Below are positions 8,096 through 16,656 of a stretch of 64,000 nt of DNA, piece by piece. The stretch is from Sphingobium sp. AP49. Lineage in GTDB: Bacteria; Pseudomonadota; Alphaproteobacteria; Sphingomonadales; Sphingomonadaceae. Location: contig NZ_CP124576.1 in the NCBI RefSeq assembly GCF_000281715.2, positions 1,681,501 through 1,745,500 on the forward strand, written 5' to 3'. Numbering within the stretch: position 1 is the first letter of the stretch; every line of letters begins with the position of its first letter. The position numbers were made by a program, and so were the translations under genes. The notes beneath the pieces were generated by a model that worked only from the letters and a program-made list of their open reading frames with translations, did no database searches and had not been told where the DNA came from.

Positions 8096-8971
8096 CTATA
8101 TCGTTGCGACATGGCCCGGCAGCCCCGCGACGCCGGGATCGAAGGCGAACAGATCGCCCGCCAGGGGTTGCTTTGTCAACGCTGTCATATCCAGCCCCTT
8201 CCGCGCCGTCGTGGCATAGGCCGTGGTCAGGTCCGGGCCACCAAAGGCGATCTTGGTGATGTTGGCGACCGGGAAACTGATATGGCGCATCAACTGGCCG
8301 GCCGGATCATAGCGCCGCACGGCCCAGCCGCCGAACAGCCCGGTCCACAGACAGCCTTCGGCATCGATGGTGGGGCCATCGGGATAGCCTGCGCCATCCT
8401 CGATCCGGGTGAACAGGGTTGGGGCGCCAGCGACGCCATCGGCATCGACCGGGCATTGCCAGATGGCGCGGCCCAGCGTGTCGGTATGATAGAGGATGCG
8501 TCCGTCGGGCGAGAGGGCAGGGCCGTTGGTGATCGACACGGCGGCCAGCCCGCTCTCGACCAGGTCGCCGCGATGCAGCCGGTAGAAACGGCCGCTTTCC
8601 TCTGCTTCTTCATCGTCCATCGACCCGAACCACAGCGCGCCGTCCGGCGCCACCGTGGCGTCGTTCAGCCGGTTGCCCGGCCGATGCGCTTCGGGCGCAT
8701 GGAGCAGGGTGAAGGCGCCGCTCTTCGGATCGAAGCGATGCACGCCCGACTGCAGGCCGACGGCGAACAGCCCGTCGTCGGTCGGCAGGATCCAGCCGAC
8801 CTGTCCGGGCGTGGTCCAGCTATTGGATACGCCCAGCGCCGGGTCGAAGCGGTGGATCGCATGACCCTTGATGTCGACGAACCACAGGGCGGCCTCGCGC
8901 GCGACCCAGACCGGCCCTTCGCCCAGCATCGCCCCGACCGATAGGACGCTGCGCGGTGCGGCGTCGCTCAT
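8096..8971 (-). CDS. xylC: Xylonolactonase (SMP-30/gluconolactonase family)
   Basis: About 291 residues, a six-bladed propeller lactonase. Metal-binding landmarks are the Glu in LGEGPVW, the Asn in RLNDATVAPDG, the Asn of SITNGPALSPDG, and YPDGPTIDAEG with the catalytic Asp. Substantial stretches (LGEGPVW, LWFVDIK, SPDGRILYHTDTL, FGGPDLTTAY, TARKGL) match my recollection of Caulobacter XylC, which opens xylonolactone to xylonate. The start at 8971 lies one base after the xylB stop. Its position in the operon directly after the dehydrogenase supports the lactone substrate. Confidence 0.92.
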   Translation of the reverse strand: MSDAAPRSVLSVGAMLGEGPVWVAREAALWFVDIKGHAIHRFDPALGVSNSWTTPGQVGWILPTDDGLFAVGLQSGVHRFDPKSGAFTLLHAPEAHRPGNRLNDATVAPDGALWFGSMDDEEAEESGRFYRLHRGDLVESGLAAVSITNGPALSPDGRILYHTDTLGRAIWQCPVDADGVAGAPTLFTRIEDGAGYPDGPTIDAEGCLWTGLFGGWAVRRYDPAGQLMRHISFPVANITKIAFGGPDLTTAYATTARKGLDMTALTKQPLAGDLFAFDPGVAGLPGHVATI

Positions 8972-8972
8972 C

Positions 8973-9731
8973 TCAGCGCCAGCCGGCGTCGATGAAATAG
9001 TCATGGCCGGTGCACAGGCGCGCATCGTCCGACGCCAGGAACATCGCCAGCGCGGCGACGTCGACCGGCAGGATGCGGCCGTCCAGGCATTGCGCCGCGA
9101 CGATTTCGGCTTCGCCCTCGGGCGTGTACCATTTTTCCTGGCGCAGCGTCTTCACATTGCCCGGAATGATCGTGTTGACGCGGATATTGTCCCGGCCCAG
9201 GTCACGGGCCAGGCTGCGGGTCATCCCCTCGATCGCTGCCTTGGCGGTCTGGTAGAGGATCAGGTCGGGCAGGGCGAGGTGCCAGCTAATCGACCCGAAG
9301 TTCAGGATCACGCCGCCGCCGGCGCGCTTCATCGCCGGAATGGCCGCCTGCGCGGCGAAGAATTTGTGGCGCAGGTTGACCGCCATCCGCTCTTCCCAAT
9401 AGGCCGGCGTTACCTGCTCGATTTCATGCCGGTCGTCATTGGCGGCATTGTTGATCAGGATGTCGATGCCGCCCAGTTCGGCCTCGGCCTGCGCCATCAT
9501 CGCTTGCAGGGCGTCCAGGTCGCGCAGGTCGCAGGGGAAGAAGAGCGGCTTGAACGGCGCATCCGCCAGCCGTGCGACCAGTGCCTCGCTCTCGGCAATG
9601 GCGATGTCGCAAAAGGCGACATGGGCACCCTGGCCGACAAAGGCTTCGACCAGGCCTTCGCCGATGCCGCTGCCGCCGCCACTGATGATGACCCGCTTGC
9701 CCTTCAGGCTGGGGTAGATGGCGTGGTTCAT
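8973..9731 (-). CDS. xylB: NAD-dependent D-xylose 1-dehydrogenase (SDR family)
   Basis: 252-residue short-chain dehydrogenase that oxidises D-xylose to xylonolactone, the first step of the Weimberg pathway. It has the cofactor motif GGGSGIG (18-24), NNAAN near 94, and the catalytic Ser147, Tyr160 and Lys164 (YQTAK). Large blocks agree with remembered Caulobacter XylB, including the AIYPSLKGKRV start, NFGSISWHL, PGNVKT, RQEKWYTPEGEAEIVAAQCL and the C-terminal YFIDAGWR. It overlaps xylX by four bases (ATGA). Assignment is very strong; this xylB is the dehydrogenase, not xylulokinase. Confidence 0.96.
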   Translation of the reverse strand: MNHAIYPSLKGKRVIISGGGSGIGEGLVEAFVGQGAHVAFCDIAIAESEALVARLADAPFKPLFFPCDLRDLDALQAMMAQAEAELGGIDILINNAANDDRHEIEQVTPAYWEERMAVNLRHKFFAAQAAIPAMKRAGGGVILNFGSISWHLALPDLILYQTAKAAIEGMTRSLARDLGRDNIRVNTIIPGNVKTLRQEKWYTPEGEAEIVAAQCLDGRILPVDVAALAMFLASDDARLCTGHDYFIDAGWR

Positions 9732-10876
9732 GCGGATTCTTTCTCGTTCAGGCTGATCAGCAGGCCGCGTCGGGCCAGGTTCGCGAACAGGGCGGTGATG
9801 CCGAAAGTCCAGGGCGCTGCATCCTTCGATGTCACCACCGGGTTCACCAGCTTGCCCAGGCGCGGGGTCGAAATGGCAACGATGTCACCGACCTTGTGGG
9901 TAAAACCGCGACCTTCCTCGTCACGGTCCTGCACCGGCGCGAACAGCGTGCCCAGGAACAGGGCGAAGCCATCGGGATATTGATGTTCCGACAGGGTCTG
10001 GCGCACCAGTTCCAGCGGATCGCGGCTGATCTGGTCCATGCGGCTGGTGCCTTCGAGGGTATAGCCTTCCGGCCCCTCAATGGTCAGGCCGACTTCGGCA
10101 TTGCGCACGTCGTCGATGGTGAAATGTTCGTCGAACAGACGGACCAGCGGGCCGAGCGAGCAGGACGCATTATTATCCTTCGCCTTGCCCAGCAGCAGGG
10201 CGGAGCGCCCCTCGAAATCGCGCAGGTTGACGTCATTGCCCAGCGTCGCGCCGACGGCCTGGCCATCGGCATTGACCAGCAGCACGACTTCCGGCTCGGG
10301 ATTGTTCCAGGTCGAATCCGACCGGATGCCGATTTGCGCCATCGGCCCAACGGTGGCCAGCACCGGCGCCTTGGTGAAGACCTCGGCGTCCGGACCGATC
10401 GCGACCTCCAGATATTGCGACCATAGGCCGTCCTCGATCAGCGCGGCCTTCAGCGCGGCGGCTTCTTCGGTGCCGGGCACGACGGCGCGGATCGAACCGC
10501 CCACCCGCTCTTCCAGGCGGCCGCGAATCTCCGCCGCGGCGCCGGCGTCGCCGCGCGCCCGTTCCTCGATCACCCGCTCCAGCGCGGACAGGGCAAAGGT
10601 CACGCCGCACGCCTTGACGCATTGCAGATCGACCGGGCTGAGCAGCGGCAGCTCGATCGCGTCGAGCGCGCCCAGCGACACGCCAGCGCTGGCATCGATG
10701 AAGGGCAGCTTTTCAACCAGTTGTGCCGATGTCGGCGCGATCGCACTCATGTCATAGGCGATGCCGTGCGATACGAGGATCGGGCTGGGGCCGTCGGCGG
10801 TCTGTACGCGGCCCAGGAACAGGCCGGTCCGCCAATCATGTGGCAGGTAATCAAGCAAAGCGGTAGCCCCGGGCAT
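9728..10876 (-). CDS. xylX: 2-keto-3-deoxy-D-xylonate dehydratase (FAH family)
   Basis: 382-residue fumarylacetoacetate-hydrolase-fold enzyme that converts 2-keto-3-deoxyxylonate to alpha-ketoglutarate semialdehyde. Key blocks are PVDLQCVKACGVTFA, ERVIEERARGDAG, DGLWSQYLEVAIGPDAE, the metal-binding NNPEPEVVLLV and LGNDVNLRDFEGRSALLL, all as I recall from Caulobacter XylX. It is the first gene of the xylose operon; an AGGAG ribosome site lies before ATG 10876, and an XylR-type operator and promoter lie just upstream. The intermediate enzyme XylD (xylonate dehydratase) is not in the window. Confidence 0.95.
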   Translation of the reverse strand: MPGATALLDYLPHDWRTGLFLGRVQTADGPSPILVSHGIAYDMSAIAPTSAQLVEKLPFIDASAGVSLGALDAIELPLLSPVDLQCVKACGVTFALSALERVIEERARGDAGAAAEIRGRLEERVGGSIRAVVPGTEEAAALKAALIEDGLWSQYLEVAIGPDAEVFTKAPVLATVGPMAQIGIRSDSTWNNPEPEVVLLVNADGQAVGATLGNDVNLRDFEGRSALLLGKAKDNNASCSLGPLVRLFDEHFTIDDVRNAEVGLTIEGPEGYTLEGTSRMDQISRDPLELVRQTLSEHQYPDGFALFLGTLFAPVQDRDEEGRGFTHKVGDIVAISTPRLGKLVNPVVTSKDAAPWTFGITALFANLARRGLLISLNEKESA

Positions 10877-10904
10877 CGTCCACTCCTAAAGGCATGGTTG
10901 TAAT

Positions 10905-10942
10905 TGATAGCGCTACCAACATGGAAGCGGTGCCCAAGTCAA
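10905..10942 (-). promoter_or_regulatory. xylX promoter with LacI/XylR-type operator
   Basis: On the minus strand TTGACT (10942-10937) is followed after 17 bases by TTGGTA (10919-10914), a plausible sigma-70 promoter. The operator TGATAGCGCTACCA (plus-strand 10905-10918) covers the -10 region, a position suited to repression. The same 14-mer occurs at 33125 and a close variant at 20022. It closely resembles the TGTTAGCGCTACCA operator I recall from the Caulobacter xylX promoter, bound by the LacI-type XylR. Confidence 0.8.
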
Positions 10943-11102
10943 GACCTCTTCGCCATATTCGCTACGCGAACAGGCGCACGGGTGGGCGGCGTGCCGGGAG
11001 CGCCGCTGGCTTGGCCCGGCCGCATCGGGGTGGGCGAAATTGCGGCAAGCCGCTCGCTATGCGCTTTTCTTGGCGGCCGGGCTGCGGCATAGAGGGGCGA
11101 CC

Positions 11103-11291
11103 ATGAGCAAGACTGACGACAGCGCGCCCAAGGGCGCAGAACCCCAGGCCTCCTCGACTGAAACGGTGCCTGACCTCGCCACCGCAGCGCGCAAGTCTGC
11201 GAGCAAGGGTGTGTGGATGGGCACGGCCGTGGGCATCGGCTCGGCGGCGATCGTCGCCGCCCTGCTCTACACCAGCAAGAAGCGGGGCTGA
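11103..11291 (+). CDS. Small single-helix membrane protein
   Basis: 62 residues: a hydrophilic, Ser/Ala/Glu-rich first half, then one transmembrane helix (GTAVGIGSAAIVAALLYT, about 39-56) and a basic end (SKKRG), giving a probable N-out or peripheral topology. A strong ribosome site GAGGGG lies seven bases before ATG 11103, which fixes the start. No family recognised. It is divergent from the xylose operon, about 180 bp away, with no operator of its own visible. Confidence 0.7.
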   Translation: MSKTDDSAPKGAEPQASSTETVPDLATAARKSASKGVWMGTAVGIGSAAIVAALLYTSKKRG

Positions 11292-11324
11292 CGCCGGGGC
11301 GACTTGCCGTCGCTGCAAGGGCAC

Positions 11325-11357
11325 AAAAAGGCGGCATGACCGTTACGCCATGCCGCC
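11325..11357 (-). terminator. Terminator of EF-hand protein gene
   Basis: Perfect arms GGCGGCATG (11330-11338) and CATGCCGCC (11349-11357) with a ten-base loop; on the minus strand the stem is followed by TTTTTG. It lies downstream of the minus-strand EF-hand gene and may also stop the convergent 62-residue gene. Confidence 0.8.
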
Positions 11358-11414
11358 CTGGTGCGACCCGTTGCGGGTTCTGTTGTTCCCCTGCCTTCGT
11401 GACAGGTGGGGGAA

Positions 11415-11870
11415 TTATGCGCCTGCGCTGCCGCTCAAATAGCTGATCAGTTCAGGCTTGCTGACTGCGGCGCTCTTGTCCGCATCCGCTGTGGTAAAGG
11501 CACCGCTGGCCCAGGCCGTCACCTCGGCGGATGGCAAGGACTTGCCCGTCGCCTTCATTTCCTGATCCTTGAGCGCCACCATCCAGCGCGAAAATTCGGC
11601 CTGATCGAGCTGGCCGTCCTTGTTGGCGTCATAGGCCGGAAATTCCGACTCGACGATCGCAGCGACCGAATTGGCCGGGTTCGCAGGCTGGGCGGCCTGT
11701 GGTTCGGCCGGGCTTGCGGGGGCGGTGGGCTCGGTGGCCTGCGGCATGTCCTGCGTGGACGGGGCCTGTGTGGACGGAACCTGTGCGGACGGGTCGGCCG
11801 CCGGGGCCTGCTGCGCCAGTGCCGGCGCGGCGACCAGCATGGCGCTTGTCAGAAGCAAGGTGCGGATCAT
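11415..11870 (-). CDS. Secreted EF-hand protein
   Basis: 151 residues with a Sec signal peptide (MIRTLLLTSAMLVAAPALAQ), a Pro/Ala/Gln/Thr-rich linker containing short repeats (VPSTQAPSTQ), then a calcium-binding domain. The first EF-hand loop DANKDGQLDQAEF (about residue 80-92) has all ligand positions. The second, DADKSAAVSKPEL, lacks the central Gly and some ligands and is degenerate. Such periplasmic EF-hand proteins are common in sphingomonads; their role (calcium buffering or sensing) is not established. It is followed by a good terminator. Confidence 0.85.
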   Translation of the reverse strand: MIRTLLLTSAMLVAAPALAQQAPAADPSAQVPSTQAPSTQDMPQATEPTAPASPAEPQAAQPANPANSVAAIVESEFPAYDANKDGQLDQAEFSRWMVALKDQEMKATGKSLPSAEVTAWASGAFTTADADKSAAVSKPELISYLSGSAGA

Positions 11871-12157
11871 GGCGACATCCTTTATATCATTGAAACGCGC
11901 AGGGCCTGCATTGGGCGCCTGCTTTGGCTTCCTGCCTTAATTGCCATGTTACAATGTATGAGGACTAGGAAAAGTTCCTGAATATCGGTTCATCTACGCA
12001 TTTGGACTTGCGAAATGCTTCGGTTCGACTGTCTTTGCTTCGATAATTGCGGCCGAATGAGGCGTCGGCGGGACGTGGGGACCTCCCGAATTGCCCCAAG
12101 GGGCGCGGGCTGCTAGGCGGCGCGGCAATATTCACCCTCCAGACGCAGGATTCGCCC

Positions 12158-13474
12158 ATGGTCCCCCGCTATTCCCGTCCCGCAATGACCGCCCTCTGGG
12201 AGCCGGAAGCCCGCTTCAAGATCTGGTTCGAGATCGAGGCGCACGCGACCGAGAAGCTGGGCGAGCTGGGCGTCGTCCCGCCGTCGGCTGCCAAGGCGCT
12301 GTGGGACTGGTGGGCCACCAATCCCGCCATCGACGTGCCGGCGATCGACGCGATCGAAGCGGTCACCAAGCATGACGTCATCGCTTTCCTGACCTGGGTC
12401 GCCGAACAGGTGGGCGACGAAGCCCGCTTCATGCACCAGGGCATGACCAGCTCCGATGTGCTCGACACCTGCCTGGCCGTGCAGATGACCCGCGCCGCCG
12501 ATATCCTGCTCGAAGATCTCGACCAGTTGCTCGCCGTCATCAAGCGCCGCGCCTTCGAGCATAAGCTGACCCCGACCATCGGCCGCAGCCACGGCATCCA
12601 TGCCGAACCGGTCACCTTCGGCCTCAAAATGGCCGAGGCCTATGCCGAATTTTCGCGTTGCAAGGCGCGCCTGATCGCCGCGCGCGAGGAAGTCGCCACC
12701 TGCGCGATTTCGGGCGCGGTCGGCACCTTCGCCAATATCGATCCGCGCGTCGAGGAACATGTGGCCGAAAAGCTTGGCCTCGCGATCGAGCCGGTCTCGA
12801 CCCAGGTGATCCCGCGCGATCGCCACGCCATGTTCTTCGCGACCCTGGGCGTCATCGCCAGCTCGATCGAGCGCCTCGCCGTCGAGGTCCGCCATCTCCA
12901 GCGCACCGAAGTGCTGGAGGCCGAGGAATATTTCTCGCCGGGCCAGAAAGGCTCGTCGGCCATGCCGCACAAGCGCAACCCGGTCCTCACCGAAAATCTC
13001 ACCGGCCTCGCCCGCGTCGTGCGCGCCGCCGTCGTCCCGGCGCTGGAAAATGTCGCGCTGTGGCATGAGCGCGACATCAGCCATTCGTCGGTGGAGCGTT
13101 TCTTCGGTCCCGACGCGACGATCACCCTCGACTTCGCACTCGCGCGCCTGACCGGCGTGATCGACAAGCTGCTCGTCTATCCCGAGCGGATGATGAAGAA
13201 TCTCGACAAGATGGGTGGCCTCGTCCACTCGCAGCGCGTGCTGCTGGCCCTGACCCAGGCCGGCGTCAGCCGCGAAGACAGCTATCGCTATGTCCAGCGC
13301 AACGCGATGAAGGTCTGGGAATCCGACGGCCAGCTCTCGCTGCTCGAACTGCTCAAGGCCGACGAAGACGTCGCCAAGGCGCTGAGCGCGCAGGAAATCG
13401 AGGACAAGTTCAACCTCGACTATCATTTCCGCCAGGTCGACACGATCTTCGCGCGCGTCTTCGGCGAAGCCTGA
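12158..13474 (+). CDS. purB: Adenylosuccinate lyase
   Basis: 438-residue fumarase/aspartase-superfamily lyase that acts twice in purine synthesis (SAICAR to AICAR, and adenylosuccinate to AMP). It shows the superfamily signature loop GSSAMPHKRNP (about residue 268-278), the catalytic His region GRSHGIHAEP and the N-terminal MVPRYSRPAM typical of the short bacterial PurB class. I chose ATG 12158 because the conserved RYSRP motif starts there. The ~285 bp before it (11871-12157) hold no gene I can support. Confidence 0.97.
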   Translation: MVPRYSRPAMTALWEPEARFKIWFEIEAHATEKLGELGVVPPSAAKALWDWWATNPAIDVPAIDAIEAVTKHDVIAFLTWVAEQVGDEARFMHQGMTSSDVLDTCLAVQMTRAADILLEDLDQLLAVIKRRAFEHKLTPTIGRSHGIHAEPVTFGLKMAEAYAEFSRCKARLIAAREEVATCAISGAVGTFANIDPRVEEHVAEKLGLAIEPVSTQVIPRDRHAMFFATLGVIASSIERLAVEVRHLQRTEVLEAEEYFSPGQKGSSAMPHKRNPVLTENLTGLARVVRAAVVPALENVALWHERDISHSSVERFFGPDATITLDFALARLTGVIDKLLVYPERMMKNLDKMGGLVHSQRVLLALTQAGVSREDSYRYVQRNAMKVWESDGQLSLLELLKADEDVAKALSAQEIEDKFNLDYHFRQVDTIFARVFGEA

Positions 13475-13512
13475 TCCCCGCGCGCGGCGACGGCCGCGTG
13501 ACATTGCAAAAA

Positions 13513-13547
13513 CAGGGCGCCCGACCAGCCGGTCCGGCGCCCTTTTT
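13513..13547 (+). terminator. purB Rho-independent terminator
   Basis: AGGGCGCC and GGCGCCCT arms around a CGACCAGCCGGTCC inner stem, followed by six T. It lies 40 bases after the purB stop. The rest of 13475-13811 (337 bp without a gene) holds only the iron-box candidate described next. Confidence 0.85.
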
Positions 13548-13723
13548 TGATGTGCCGACATTTCGCTTCTCTCGCGGCCTTGTGCCCAAAGATGGGCACT
13601 CTGATTGCGGCGCCGGCGCCAGATCGCCGCCCCTCGCTCCATCCTCACGCTCGCCATCATGGCCGATCGATGGCGGAGCAACGCGCTCCGGCTGATATTC
13701 CGCGCATGATTGTTTCCGAATCG

Positions 13724-13748
13724 TTGCATTTGAAAATCACTATCATTA
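13724..13748 (+). promoter_or_regulatory. Candidate Fur-type iron box
   Basis: TTGCATTTGAAAATCACTATCATTA lies 64 bp before the siderophore-receptor start. Its core GAAAATCACTATC agrees at 11 of 13 positions with the classical GATAATCATTATC element. Location before an iron-uptake gene supports the call; the class of regulator (Fur, RirA or Irr) cannot be decided from sequence. Confidence 0.5.
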
Positions 13749-13811
13749 AGGCGCGATCCAATAACCAGGGCGCCATGTTCAGGGCATGGCGAAATATGGG
13801 GGAAGTGCCTT

Positions 13812-15983
13812 ATGTCCTTTGCATCGAAGAAGAATGTTGTCCGTCATGGCGCGGCGTCGATCGCAGCCTGCATGCTGCTGGCCGCAACCAGCGCCCAGGC
13901 CCAGCGGCCCGCGGACGCATCCGATGCGGATGCACCCGCCCCGGATTCGATCGTGGTGACGGGGCACACCGAAACCAATGGCCTGACCCTGACGACGCGT
14001 GAAACGCCCCAGTCTGTCACCAGCCTCGACAGCCTGCGCATGCAGGAGCAGGGGCTGACCGACATTTCCGAGGTGATGGATCAGATTGTCGGTATCCAGT
14101 CCAATCGTTCCAGCGCGCTCGGCACCGACGGCACCAACTATACCGCGCGCGGTTTTGCGGTGAAGAATTACCTGGTCGATGGCATCGCCCGCCCCAGCAA
14201 CATCTATGGCTTCACCGAAGATACGGCCGACATGATCGCCTATGACCGGATCGAGGTGATCCGCGGGTCTGCCGGCATGATGACCGGCACCGGTGAGCCA
14301 TCGGCGGCGATCAACATGGTACGCAAGCGCCCGGGCGCGGACCTGAGCGCCACGGTTGCGGCGACGATCGGTTCCTGGGACAAATATCGGGCCGAGGGCG
14401 ATGTCGGCGGCGCGCTGACCGCCAGCGGCCATGTCCGTGCCCGCGTCGCCGGCGCTTGGCAGGATAATAAGACCTTCATCGATCGCGAACATGCCAAGCG
14501 CCAGGCGCTCTATGGCGTGATCGAGGCCGATCTTGGCCCCAGCACCCTGCTGACCGCCGGCGTCGAATATCAGAATTTCCGCAACGAGGGCGCCTCGCGC
14601 GGCGGCGTGCCGCTCTTCTTCACCGACGGCAGCAAGACCGATTTCGCCCGCTCGACCAATGGCGGCGCTGACTGGTCCGACTTCCGTCGCAAGAGTGTCA
14701 ACCTCTTCGCCTCGATCGCCCATGATTTCGATGCCAACTGGCATTTGCAGGTCGATGCCGAGCACAAGTCGGGCTCCTATGACGAGACGATCGGCTATTT
14801 CTTCGGCACCGCGATCGACAAGGACACCGGCGATGGCGGCACATTCTACGCCACCCGCTGGGCGTCCGACCTGACGCTCAACGCCGTCTATGCCAATCTG
14901 CGCGGCGCGTTCGAGGCGCTGGGCCAGGAGCAGCATGTCGCCCTGACGCTCAGCCATACCCGCTTCGATGATGACCAGACGCCCTATCCGGGCTGGTGGG
15001 ACGGCAGCGACTATATGTATCCGATCAACGCCTATAGCTATTTCCCCACCGGCGACGTCGCCAAGCCCGATCTGACCGCAACGGGCGGCGCGTCGGGCAA
15101 CCGGGTCGAGACCAGCTCGGTGGCCGGCGTCGCCCGGTTGAAGCCGATCGGCCCGCTGTCGATCATCGCCGGCGGCCGCCTGACCTGGTGGAAGCAGGAC
15201 AGCTATGCACAGGACGTCACCGGCCCCAAGGTCTGGAGCCCGGTGGTCGATGAGAAGGCGGTCTTCACTCCCTATGCCGGCCTGGTGCTGGATTTCAGCA
15301 AGACCATTTCGGCCTATGTCAGCTATGCCAGCGTGTTCGAGCCGCAGACGGCGCGCACCGTCGACGGCGATGTCATCGCCCCACTTGAAGGCAATACCTA
15401 TGAAGCGGGCCTCAAGGCCGATTTCCTCGACGGGCGCCTGAGCGCCACCGCCGCCGTGTTCAAGATGAAGCAGGATAATTATGCCCTGGCCGACGGACCC
15501 GGCATTTTCGCGCCGGACGGCAGCTCTGCCTATCATGCCGTGTCGGGCATGAAGTCTTCGGGCTTCGAACTGGAGGTGAAGGGCGAGATACTGCCCGGCT
15601 GGCGCGTCGCCGGCGGCTTTGCCAATGCCCGGGCGGAGGATCGCGACGGCGTGCGCCAAATGCCGCAGATTGCGAAGAACAGCGTCAAACTGTTCACCGC
15701 CTATACGCTGCCCGACCAGTTCGCCGGGCTGACGCTGGGCGGCAATCTGAAATGGCAGGGCAAGACGACGGCCGAAGGGCTGGGGCCGAATGATGAAAGC
15801 TACAGTCAGGGTAGTTTGGCGACCGTCGATCTGCTCGCCAATTATCGCTTATCGGACCATCTGTCGGTGCTGGTCCATGTCGATAATCTCTTCGACAAGA
15901 CCTATTATTCCGGCCTCTATCTGGGCAGCGCCCGCTATGGCGAACCCCGCGCCGTCACCTTCACCCTGCGCGGTACGCTGTAA
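13812..15983 (+). CDS. TonB-dependent siderophore receptor
   Basis: 723-residue outer-membrane receptor. Signal peptide to SAQAQ (about residue 31), then a TonB-box-like DSIVVTG, a plug domain (TRETPQSVTSL ... QNVGIQ-type VDQIVGIQSN, YTARGFAVKNYLVDGI, IEVIRGSAGMMTGTGEPSAAINMVRKRP) and a 22-strand barrel ending in VTFTLRGTL. The plug motifs are those of the FhuE/FpvA/FecA-like siderophore group rather than of carbohydrate receptors. It probably imports a ferric hydroxamate or mixed siderophore. A GGGGGAAG ribosome site precedes ATG 13812; an iron box lies upstream. Monocistronic. Confidence 0.92.
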   Translation: MSFASKKNVVRHGAASIAACMLLAATSAQAQRPADASDADAPAPDSIVVTGHTETNGLTLTTRETPQSVTSLDSLRMQEQGLTDISEVMDQIVGIQSNRSSALGTDGTNYTARGFAVKNYLVDGIARPSNIYGFTEDTADMIAYDRIEVIRGSAGMMTGTGEPSAAINMVRKRPGADLSATVAATIGSWDKYRAEGDVGGALTASGHVRARVAGAWQDNKTFIDREHAKRQALYGVIEADLGPSTLLTAGVEYQNFRNEGASRGGVPLFFTDGSKTDFARSTNGGADWSDFRRKSVNLFASIAHDFDANWHLQVDAEHKSGSYDETIGYFFGTAIDKDTGDGGTFYATRWASDLTLNAVYANLRGAFEALGQEQHVALTLSHTRFDDDQTPYPGWWDGSDYMYPINAYSYFPTGDVAKPDLTATGGASGNRVETSSVAGVARLKPIGPLSIIAGGRLTWWKQDSYAQDVTGPKVWSPVVDEKAVFTPYAGLVLDFSKTISAYVSYASVFEPQTARTVDGDVIAPLEGNTYEAGLKADFLDGRLSATAAVFKMKQDNYALADGPGIFAPDGSSAYHAVSGMKSSGFELEVKGEILPGWRVAGGFANARAEDRDGVRQMPQIAKNSVKLFTAYTLPDQFAGLTLGGNLKWQGKTTAEGLGPNDESYSQGSLATVDLLANYRLSDHLSVLVHVDNLFDKTYYSGLYLGSARYGEPRAVTFTLRGTL

Positions 15984-15994
15984 GGAGATGTGGC

Positions 15995-16044
15995 ATCCAT
16001 CCCTTCGCCTCGAAGAGGGGATGGATAGGGCCATAGCTATTTTT
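15995..16044 (+). terminator. Hairpin and T-run after siderophore receptor
   Basis: ATCCATCCC (15995-16003) pairs with GGGATGGAT (16018-16026). The T-run (TTTTTT, 16039-16044) follows 12 bases later rather than at once, so termination strength is uncertain. Confidence 0.5.
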
Positions 16045-16184
16045 TGCTTACCCGATCTAAACCATAGGATATTTCTGGAGAATTTATGTAAACTATTGAT
16101 TTAATTGATATTTATGACAGAATTTCTTGCGGTTCGATAAGTGGCTGATACGTTGCGCGCCTCACCAATAGAGGAGCGATATCC

Positions 16185-16472
16185 ATGGCAATTCGCAGGT
16201 TCTTGACTGTCGCAGCGGCGCTCGGTGCTGCGTTCGCCATTCCCGCTATCGGCACGGCGGCGGAATGGGATGAGGAGCAGGAGCAACTCTACCTCTCGTG
16301 CGTGGCCAAATATGTCCAATATGGGATGGGCACGCAGAGCCAGGCCGAGCAATATTGCTATGGTCTCTATTATGGGGATGAGACGAGCGGATATCCCGGC
16401 AAGGATCCGATCAAGCCGCATCCCGGCAATCCCTGTTACGGCTCGAATCAAGCCGGCTGCGCACCCAACTGA
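16185..16472 (+). CDS. Small secreted cysteine-containing protein
   Basis: 95 residues with a signal peptide (MAIRRFLTVAAALGAAFAIPAIGTAA, cut near residue 26) and a 69-residue mature part. The mature part has four cysteines (LSCVAKY, EQYCYGLYYG, GNPCYGSN, AGCAPN), many Tyr and a Gly/Pro-rich end, so it is likely a disulphide-bonded periplasmic protein. GAGGAG precedes the start. Its upstream 120 bp are much richer in A+T than the surroundings. No family recognised. Confidence 0.68.
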   Translation: MAIRRFLTVAAALGAAFAIPAIGTAAEWDEEQEQLYLSCVAKYVQYGMGTQSQAEQYCYGLYYGDETSGYPGKDPIKPHPGNPCYGSNQAGCAPN

Positions 16473-16481
16473 CACGCACGG

Positions 16482-16508
16482 CGTCCCGCTTCATCATGAG
16501 GCGGGACG
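16482..16508 (+). terminator. Probable terminator hairpin of small secreted protein gene
   Basis: CGTCCCGC (16482-16489) and GCGGGACG (16501-16508) form a GC-rich stem 10 bases after the stop codon. Only a weak T-rich stretch (TCCTT) follows. Confidence 0.5.
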
Positions 16509-16592
16509 TCCTTGTGCCTATCCGGGCTTTGGCGCTCTGCTAGCGACAAAGACTTGTTCCGATCGCCGGCGCAGCCGCAGTCCGCATGATGA

Positions 16593-16620
16593 TCCCAGCT
16601 TGCGTACGCAAATGCTGGGA
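16593..16620. repeat. Palindromic hairpin after lacI-type gene
   Basis: TCCCAGC / GCTGGGA arms enclose TTGCGTACGCAA, itself a perfect palindrome. It lies between the convergent small secreted protein gene and the LacI-type repressor, so it may act as a terminator hairpin for either, although it has no T-run. Confidence 0.45.
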
Positions 16621-16656
16621 TGGACCGGAAATATGCGAAGTTAAGCGCGGCGGATT

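Noticed and set aside
8973..9731. Possible naming of the SDR as gluconate or 3-oxoacyl-ACP reductase
   Set aside because: The N-terminal AIYPSLKGKRV, the NDDRH block and the YTPEGEAEIVAAQCL segment are specific to xylose dehydrogenase, and the operon partners are xylX and xylC.
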